Virus record (IMG/VR): IMGVR_UViG_3300025012_000288
Span: 1-23,216 of that record
Length of the DNA stretch: 23,216 nucleotides
Strand: one strand, 5' to 3'
From: a virus
Each line of letters begins with the position of its first letter. The stretch's first letter is position 1. Below are positions 19,550-23,216 of this stretch, in pieces. The position numbers were made by a program, and so were the translations under genes. Below the pieces are notes generated by a model, which saw nothing but the letters and a program-made list of their open reading frames with translations, was not told the DNA's origin and did no database searches.

Positions 19550-19984
19550 ATGAAAAAGCAAGCTGAAGCAATGGGAACTAAGGTACGCGCCGAAATTCTG
19601 AAAACCGTTGACGCTGAAGCAAAAGTATTCGAGTCACAGCAAGCGCGCCTCATGGCAGTTATCGCCATGGTAGAGAAACATTTCGGCGTGCCGGAAAAAG
19701 CTACCGGCTACGTCCACACGGTGCACGATGCCATGCTGCAGGCTGGTCGTGACGTTCCTGAGAAGTACACCGATGCTATTCAGGACAAAGGCGAGTGTGG
19801 CCGTTTCCTCAAGCGCCTGTATGACTTCATTCGTAACAGCGGGGACAACGGCAACGGCACCAAGGAGTTCTGCGTTGACAGCTACGTGAAAGCCGTCATG
19901 ACGAAATGCGCCGGGAATGCCGCACTCTTCGCGGCTCTCGAAAAGGCCATAAAAGCAGCGAAAAAGGCCACTCCGGTCGTCTAG
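19550..19984 (+). CDS. Unknown 144-aa protein, monocistronic
   Basis: Begins MKKQAEAMGTKVRAEILKTV; AAAGGGG lies 6-7 nt before the ATG, and an upstream in-frame extension is rejected because it crosses the promoter. The protein is mostly helical, with a charged N-terminal helix (KTVDAEAKVFESQQARLMAV) and a lysine-rich end (ALEKAIKAAKKATPVV). Its own strong promoter and terminator mark it as independently and probably highly expressed, unlike the crowded operons around it. No family recognised; a DNA-binding or RNA-binding role is possible from its charge but not shown. Confidence 0.75.
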   Translation: MKKQAEAMGTKVRAEILKTVDAEAKVFESQQARLMAVIAMVEKHFGVPEKATGYVHTVHDAMLQAGRDVPEKYTDAIQDKGECGRFLKRLYDFIRNSGDNGNGTKEFCVDSYVKAVMTKCAGNAALFAALEKAIKAAKKATPVV

Positions 19985-19989
19985 CATCA

Positions 19990-20025
19990 AAAGCCCCTTG
20001 CCTGTTATGGCAAGGGGCTTTCGTT
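19990..20025 (+). terminator. Terminator of the 144-aa gene
   Basis: AAAGCCCCTTGCC (19990-20002) pairs perfectly with 20009-20021 around a six-base loop, then CGTT. Its 3' strand can instead pair with 20051-20070 (see the inverted repeat). Confidence 0.85.
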
Positions 20026-20070
20026 GTAGCCTCCAGCTCCGATCCTAGAAGCTACAACGAAAGCCCCTTG
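20011..20070. repeat. 20-bp perfect inverted repeat overlapping the terminator
   Basis: 20011-20030 (starting CAAGGGGCTTTCG) is the exact complement of 20051-20070, with a 20-nt loop. Since 20011-20021 is also the 3' strand of the terminator, two hairpins compete for it. Confidence 0.65.
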
Positions 20071-20103
20071 TATCACTTCCCCGCTCATTGAGATTATTGA
20101 GGC

Positions 20104-20133
20104 GTGACACCTGATAGACTAGCACTCTATTAT
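20104..20133 (+). promoter_or_regulatory. Candidate promoter of the non-coding RNA
   Basis: GTGACA (20104-20109), 18-nt spacer, TATTAT (20128-20133). Moderate match, correctly placed before the structured region. Confidence 0.4.
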
Positions 20134-20490
20134 GTGGCGCAAGTAGTGCCGCGCTGTATGGCACGAAACATTAGACCCTACTACCTATCGCCGGTAGGCT
20201 CAACACAAGATTTAGCGCGTTCGTTCCCTGACGTGTACCAATTCAAAGGATAGTAGACAAGAGGCCCCACAAAGGAGAGTCTACCTGACGGTACGCGGTA
20301 ACAGAACGGAAAGGCGGGATACCCTTTTAATGCTGCGAAGCATGAAAGCTAGGGGAGTGACCACCATACCACTCAGAAGGACCGTTTAACCACCAGATAC
20401 AGCCGCTTGTTAATAGTTGTGTCGCTGATAAGAAAGGCGAGGCATGAGGCAAACGGCGATACTGGCAATTAGTAGATTAATGAAAACAAA

Positions 20491-20503
20491 TGTGAACTTC
20501 ACA
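20491..20503. promoter_or_regulatory. Class B palindrome near the RNA 3' end
   Basis: TGTGAACTTCACA, a perfect 13-bp palindrome around a central C, related to the TGTGA-N4-TCACA family but one base shorter. Confidence 0.4.
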
Positions 20504-20518
20504 GTTTTGCAGCAAAGC

Positions 20519-20553
20519 GGGGAAGGTCCGGGGCAATGGACCTTCCCCTTCTG
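20519..20553 (+). terminator. Strong terminator of the RNA region
   Basis: GGGGAAGGTCC (20519-20529) pairs perfectly with GGACCTTCCCC (20538-20548), loop of eight, tail TTCTGATTT. Confidence 0.85.
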
Positions 20554-20555
20554 AT

Positions 20556-20636
20556 TTAGAAAATATGAAATCTCACATTTACCCTAGGATGTGTTACAAA
20601 ATGGAACAAATAAAAGTGAGATTCCACATTTTCTAA
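20556..20636. repeat. Inverted pair of class B palindromes
   Basis: Two class B sites, TATGAAATCTCACA (20564-20577) and AGTGAGATTCCACA (20615-20628), are embedded in a longer imperfect inverted repeat with AGAAAAT flanks at both ends. The 20554-20855 stretch holds no gene, only this pair, the site at 20732, and a 12-bp direct repeat (AACCCAGGACCG at 20703 and 20770). Confidence 0.5.
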
Positions 20637-20731
20637 ACTCTGCAAACGGATGTTCGCAGTATTTAGATGGAGTAAAATGGCCCCAGTGGTAGCTTGACGC
20701 GCAACCCAGGACCGATCCCTAAGAGACAAAA

Positions 20732-20745
20732 TGTGGAATTTCACA
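20732..20745. promoter_or_regulatory. Class B palindrome upstream of the 61-aa gene
   Basis: TGTGGAATTTCACA matches TGTGA-N4-TCACA with one arm change. It lies between the two copies of AACCCAGGACCG. Confidence 0.5.
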
Positions 20746-20855
20746 TTGCGCCTAAATGAAGCGAACCAAAACCCAGGACCGGCGCGTATATACTTTTTGA
20801 TCTAGGAAGGGAAACGCGTTGGAACGTGGGGAAACGACCAAAAAGGAGAAATAAA

Positions 20856-21041
20856 ATGATTATCTATGAACTCAACATAATTGAGGAATCCACGGAGCCT
20901 TACTCGGATGATCGCTGGGTTAACTCCGTGCTCTACTACACATCCGAGAAGGCTCATGATGCAGGTCGTAAGTGGTTGGCCGAGGATTACCCCGCTGGAG
21001 CGGATCGGGAGTATATCGTGGTTGAGAAGGACCTCCTCTAG
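20856..21041 (+). CDS. Small hypothetical protein (61 aa)
   Basis: Begins MIIYELNIIEESTEPYSDDR; AAAAAGGAG lies 7 nt before the ATG. The acidic, single-domain protein has a predicted strand-helix-strand plan (YELNII, SEKAHDAGRKWLAEDY, EYIVVEK). No cysteine or membrane segment. The style of leader (A-rich with GGAG) is shared with the next plus-strand genes, so they probably form a related group. Function unknown. Confidence 0.65.
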   Translation: MIIYELNIIEESTEPYSDDRWVNSVLYYTSEKAHDAGRKWLAEDYPAGADREYIVVEKDLL

Positions 21042-21083
21042 TAGACCACAGGTTCTCCCGCTTCGCGCTGTTCCTGTGGTCTA
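21042..21083 (+). terminator. Hairpin after the 61-aa gene
   Basis: TAGACCACAGG (21042-21052) pairs perfectly with CCTGTGGTCTA (21073-21083), starting in the stop codon. There is no T tract, so it may stabilise the mRNA end rather than terminate. Confidence 0.5.
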
Positions 21084-21091
21084 ACCAATCA

Positions 21092-21149
21092 AACCGCAGG
21101 TTTCCTCAGTGTCTCCTGCTCCGCACCATAATTGAGGAAACCTGCGGTT
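21092..21149. repeat. Hairpin repeat 4 with 13-bp core
   Basis: Perfect 17-bp arms, AACCGCAGGTTTCCTCA (21092-21108) with its complement (21133-21149). The loop holds CTCCTGCTCCGCA (21113-21125), the same core as in hairpins 1-3. A partial arm copy (CCACAGGTTTCCTCAGG) follows at 21165-21181. The rest of the gap to 21310 shows nothing recognisable. Confidence 0.65.
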
Positions 21150-21310
21150 CTACTTATTCCTAACCCACAGGTTTCCTCAGGTTAAAACGCTCCACAGGAA
21201 AATTGACCGATCCTGTAGAAACTGTAGATTATTCTACACTTAAACCTAGCCACACCAATTTTTATGCAGAAATGCATAATTCAACATTCGCCCCACATTC
21301 AATACCAAAA

Positions 21311-21324
21311 AGTGAAGTTTCACA
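21311..21324. promoter_or_regulatory. Class B palindrome upstream of promoter
   Basis: AGTGAAGTTTCACA lies 34 bp before the -35 of the promoter at 21358. Confidence 0.5.
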
Positions 21325-21335
21325 TTCTAAAAGAA

Positions 21336-21349
21336 ATGCACATGTGAAT
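21336..21349. promoter_or_regulatory. Weak class A palindrome upstream of promoter
   Basis: ATGCACATGTGAAT, one arm mismatch from class A, 8 bp before the -35; the only place where both families adjoin one promoter. Confidence 0.4.
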
Positions 21350-21357
21350 TAAAATGC

Positions 21358-21386
21358 TTGACTGCTCAAGCCAAATGCCTTATAAA
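21358..21386 (+). promoter_or_regulatory. Promoter of the right-hand gene group
   Basis: TTGACT (21358-21363), 17-nt spacer, TATAAA (21381-21386), about 88 bp before the next ATG. Confidence 0.7.
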
Positions 21387-21473
21387 CGCCAAGACAAAGG
21401 ATTCCAAAAGCTCTTACCCATCAACCACTAAGCGAAACAAAAGAAATCGCCCATAAAATTAAAGGAGGATAAA

Positions 21474-21857
21474 ATGATGCGCAAAGGGTTCACCCAACAA
21501 AAATACCCAGTCACTCAGGTAACAGGGCCAAATATGACCCACAGTTTCGAGGGGTTCCACATCAGTTATGCTCGGAATCTGGCGCATTATGGCTGTGACA
21601 CCACGGCTTTGGTCTTGGACGGTCGAGTGTTCTTCATTTTGAATGGAGATCATGCAGATGACCTAAGCGAGGCCGCAAGCATATTCGGGGTTGAAGGCTG
21701 CGTTAATCTTTTCATCGACCGGATAGCCCGGGCGAACCAACTAAGCGAGCATCTCATGGCTGTTGGCCTCAAAGCAGATCCTTTCGGACTATACCCGACC
21801 ACGCTGGAAATCATAGGGCTGGAAAATATTGAAAAGATAGCGAGAGCGGAAAATTGA
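21474..21857 (+). CDS. Hypothetical protein (127 aa)
   Basis: Begins MMRKGFTQQKYPVTQVTGPN; AAAGGAGG lies 5 nt before the first ATG (the second ATG is adjacent). The middle has alternating strands (TTALVLDGRVFFILNGDH) followed by helices (SEAASIFGVEGCVNLFIDRI), an alpha/beta fold with no catalytic motif I can name. Transcribed from the promoter at 21358 with the following genes. Function unknown. Confidence 0.65.
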   Translation: MMRKGFTQQKYPVTQVTGPNMTHSFEGFHISYARNLAHYGCDTTALVLDGRVFFILNGDHADDLSEAASIFGVEGCVNLFIDRIARANQLSEHLMAVGLKADPFGLYPTTLEIIGLENIEKIARAEN

Positions 21858-21900
21858 GGGAACCTGCGGTCCAACTTAGTCAAACAAAAGGAGCCAAAAA

Positions 21901-22197
21901 ATGATCAAAATAATAAACGACCAAGGAATGATCTGGCTCGTCCGGATCGTACAAAAGGGCGATAAATACGGACGCAATTTCTGCCTAGGGCACGACAAAA
22001 ATGATCCGATGGTGGAATTCTATGACTGCCGTTTTGAATTCTCGGAATACGGCCAGTTCGTTTCGAGGTACTACCTGAGCACTTTGATGGAAGGTGAGCA
22101 GGAAAGGGGCCTTTATTTAGACGACGGGGTTCCTTGCTGGCAGATTAGCAGCGAGGGGATGCTTAGGGTTAGGGAATGGCTTAAAGGCAAAAAGTGA
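21901..22197 (+). CDS. Hypothetical protein (98 aa)
   Basis: Begins MIKIINDQGMIWLVRIVQKG; AAAAGGAG lies 7 nt before the ATG. Strand-rich with aromatic residues (MVEFYDCRFEFSEYGQFVSR) and a basic helix at the end (MLRVREWLKGKK). The stop codon TGA overlaps a class B palindrome (22193-22206). No family recognised. Confidence 0.65.
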   Translation: MIKIINDQGMIWLVRIVQKGDKYGRNFCLGHDKNDPMVEFYDCRFEFSEYGQFVSRYYLSTLMEGEQERGLYLDDGVPCWQISSEGMLRVREWLKGKK

Positions 22198-22206
22198 GAT
22201 TTCACA
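22193..22206. promoter_or_regulatory. Class B palindrome at a stop codon
   Basis: AGTGAGATTTCACA spans the TGA stop of the 98-aa gene and lies about 10 bp before the ribosome site of the next gene. No promoter is visible. Confidence 0.55.
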
Positions 22207-22228
22207 TTTTCCAAAAAGGAGACACAAA

Positions 22229-22615
22229 ATGAAACATCCAGAACTTTTCAAGTATGGCAAGCAGTTTGTCAAGTCGATGCAGGAACTTATTCTGCGCTAC
22301 CAGAAGGCTATGGAGTTGGGGATTAGTAAAGCGGATTATGAGGTTAAGGAGGACATGGTCTGCCTTCTGTGCAACCCGATCGGGGTTAAGGCGAGCCAAA
22401 ACAATTTATCCACCTGGCGCGACCACAGAATAGGGTGCGAGAAACTCGGCTGCCCTTGGATCGTCATTTTGGGCATGACCTGCGACGAGTTTTCGATTGA
22501 AAATGAGGACCTGGTTGAAATGATCTACCAAACGGACGATCCTGTAGCGATGCAGGCTCGCGTGAACCAGCTTTTTGAGTGGATCGAGATTTACCGCAAT
22601 CACTTGAAAAAGTGA
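22229..22615 (+). CDS. Hypothetical protein (128 aa)
   Basis: Begins MKHPELFKYGKQFVKSMQEL; AAAAAGGAG lies 7-8 nt before the ATG. Four cysteines sit in the middle (MVCLLC, GCEKLGCPW), with WRDHRIGCEKLGC suggesting a metal or disulphide site; the C-terminus is helical (MQARVNQLFEWIEIYRNHLK). The TGA stop overlaps a class B palindrome, as in the gene before it. Function unknown. Confidence 0.68.
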   Translation: MKHPELFKYGKQFVKSMQELILRYQKAMELGISKADYEVKEDMVCLLCNPIGVKASQNNLSTWRDHRIGCEKLGCPWIVILGMTCDEFSIENEDLVEMIYQTDDPVAMQARVNQLFEWIEIYRNHLKK

Positions 22616-22624
22616 AATCTCACA
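22611..22624. promoter_or_regulatory. Class B palindrome at a second stop codon
   Basis: AGTGAAATCTCACA spans the TGA of the 128-aa gene and lies about 11 bp before the next AAGGAG, repeating the arrangement at 22193. Confidence 0.55.
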
Positions 22625-22650
22625 TAAAACCAAAAAAGGAGAAAGTAAAA

Positions 22651-23216
22651 ATGTGCGAATTCTTTAGTTGTATCTCGAACGGCCAAGGCAGTATCTGGTA
22701 CTTTAACTGGGAACTCAGAAAAAAGTGCCTTTCGGGTGAGCTTGACTATTCCCCGGACTCCCACTCGTCCATAGCCGATTACTTCGGCTTCGAGGGAGAC
22801 AAAGAAGATCGGATGAACAAATACGAATTCAACCCTCTGACTGGAAAATTCACCATCGACCAGATCAATGGAAAGGACGATTCCGAAGTTGTGGAGAGAA
22901 AACTCCGGAAGCTCGATTTTATGACGATTGTGCCTTCTTTGAGGATTAAGGAGATTTATCATCCGTTTAGGCAGGTTCCTGTCGCTCCCGAAGTGACGCC
23001 GGAGATGATTGAATTGCTCCAAAGGTGGGCCTCGGTGTGGGCCTCGGTGCGGGCCTCGGTGCGGGCCTCGGTGCGGGACTCGGTGCGGGCCTCGGTGCGG
23101 GACTCGGTGCGGGACTCGGTGTGGGACTCGGTGTGGGCTTACACAGCCTCGTTTTTCCCTGAAATAACCGAATGGAAATACGTGGAAAAACTAGGTCCTA
23201 ACCCCTGGGAGCCCTG
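22651..23216 (+). CDS. Partial gene with (R/W)(A/D)SV tetrapeptide repeats
   Basis: ATG at 22651 has AAGGAG upstream and the frame stays open to the window end (188 codons). Residues 1-125 start MCEFFSCISNGQGSIWYFNW and look like a compact N-terminal domain with no recognised family. From residue 126 nine consecutive tetrapeptides follow (WASV, RASV, RDSV, WDSV types), coded by a 12-bp tandem repeat, and then a normal sequence (AYTASFFPEITEWKYVEKL). Similar SV-tetrapeptide runs occur in other phage proteins of unknown role. The 3' end is cut by the window. Confidence 0.78.
   Translation, partial: MCEFFSCISNGQGSIWYFNWELRKKCLSGELDYSPDSHSSIADYFGFEGDKEDRMNKYEFNPLTGKFTIDQINGKDDSEVVERKLRKLDFMTIVPSLRIKEIYHPFRQVPVAPEVTPEMIELLQRWASVWASVRASVRASVRDSVRASVRDSVRDSVWDSVWAYTASFFPEITEWKYVEKLGPNPWEP
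23026..23133 (+). repeat. 12-bp tandem coding repeat, nine copies
   Basis: Nine in-frame units of the form (T/C)GG-G(C/A)C-TCG-GTG. Variation is limited to the first base of the unit and the A/D codon, so the repeat is young or homogenised and could change copy number by slippage without shifting frame. Confidence 0.85.

Larger units (their letters stand above)
20140..20553 (+). ncRNA. Probable structured non-coding RNA, about 410 nt
   Basis: No credible gene lies here, yet the stretch ends in a strong terminator and has a candidate promoter. Short perfect stems are frequent: 20146-20150/20160-20164, 20181-20185/20193-20197, 20253-20258/20279-20284, 20330-20334/20339-20343 closed by a GCGA (GNRA) tetraloop, and 20355-20359/20370-20374. 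A GNRA loop and evenly spaced hairpins favour a folded RNA. It is not tmRNA, tRNA, rRNA or an intron I can recognise; large ornate phage RNAs are one class to compare. A class B palindrome (20491-20503) lies near its 3' end. Confidence 0.45.

Noticed and set aside
20448-20558. Short frame MRQTAILAISRLMK... and tmRNA-like tag
   Set aside because: It resembles a tmRNA tag only loosely, lacks tRNA-like ends, and runs into the terminator hairpin.
20556-20744. Minus-strand frame of 62 codons
   Set aside because: It is made largely of class B palindromes and has no ribosome site.
20491-22624. CRP binding sites
   Set aside because: The half-sites are TGTGA/TCACA but separated by 4 bp (or 3 bp at 20491), not the 6 bp required by CRP.

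Overview
The window reads as part of a temperate, HK97-type tailed phage genome (or prophage interior) of a Gram-negative bacterium. Evidence: a head-gene module (terminase small and large subunits, HNH nuclease, portal, prohead protease with nested scaffold, major capsid), a tyrosine integrase beside a piece of a host-type tRNA-Gln gene, and many tightly overlapping small genes of phage type. The host cannot be fixed from sequence alone; the tRNA-Gln fragment is of ordinary bacterial type.

Layout. (1) 1-7957, minus strand: late operon led by a sigma-region-4-like regulator, then small terminase, two membrane/lysis-like proteins, HNH nuclease, large terminase, portal, protease/scaffold, capsid and the start of a further gene cut by the window edge. 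(2) 7889-8084: a divergent promoter region with three copies of a 14-bp palindrome. (3) 8099-8935, plus strand: small zinc-ribbon and YopX-like genes, two of them below 60 codons. (4) 8960-11117: integration module with an excisionase-like gene, a candidate attP containing the 5' half of tRNA-Gln behind its own promoter, and the integrase. (5) 11121-17674, minus strand: one long accessory operon of about 19 small overlapping genes headed by an RlmN-like radical SAM protein. (6) 17680-19380: an HExxH metalloprotein, a zinc-finger/NUMOD-like gene, hairpin repeats sharing a 13-bp core, and six 24-bp iteron-like repeats. (7) 19437-20553: a monocistronic unknown gene and a probable structured non-coding RNA of about 410 nt. 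(8) 20560-23216, plus strand: small unknown genes separated by a second palindrome family, ending in a gene with a tetrapeptide repeat that runs off the window.

Regulation is the most striking aspect. The palindrome ATTCA-N4-TGAAT recurs across the left 17.7 kb. In two promoters (integrase and radical SAM operon) it fills the 17-nt spacer in exactly the same way (3 nt + 14 bp), which is what a repressor operator should look like. Elsewhere it sits directly before ribosome binding sites or beside a terminator, resembling the dispersed 'stoperators' of some temperate phages. A second palindrome, TGTGA-N4-TCACA, marks the right-hand genes. No obvious repressor gene lies in the window; the HExxH protein could be an anti-repressor protease, but that is only inference.
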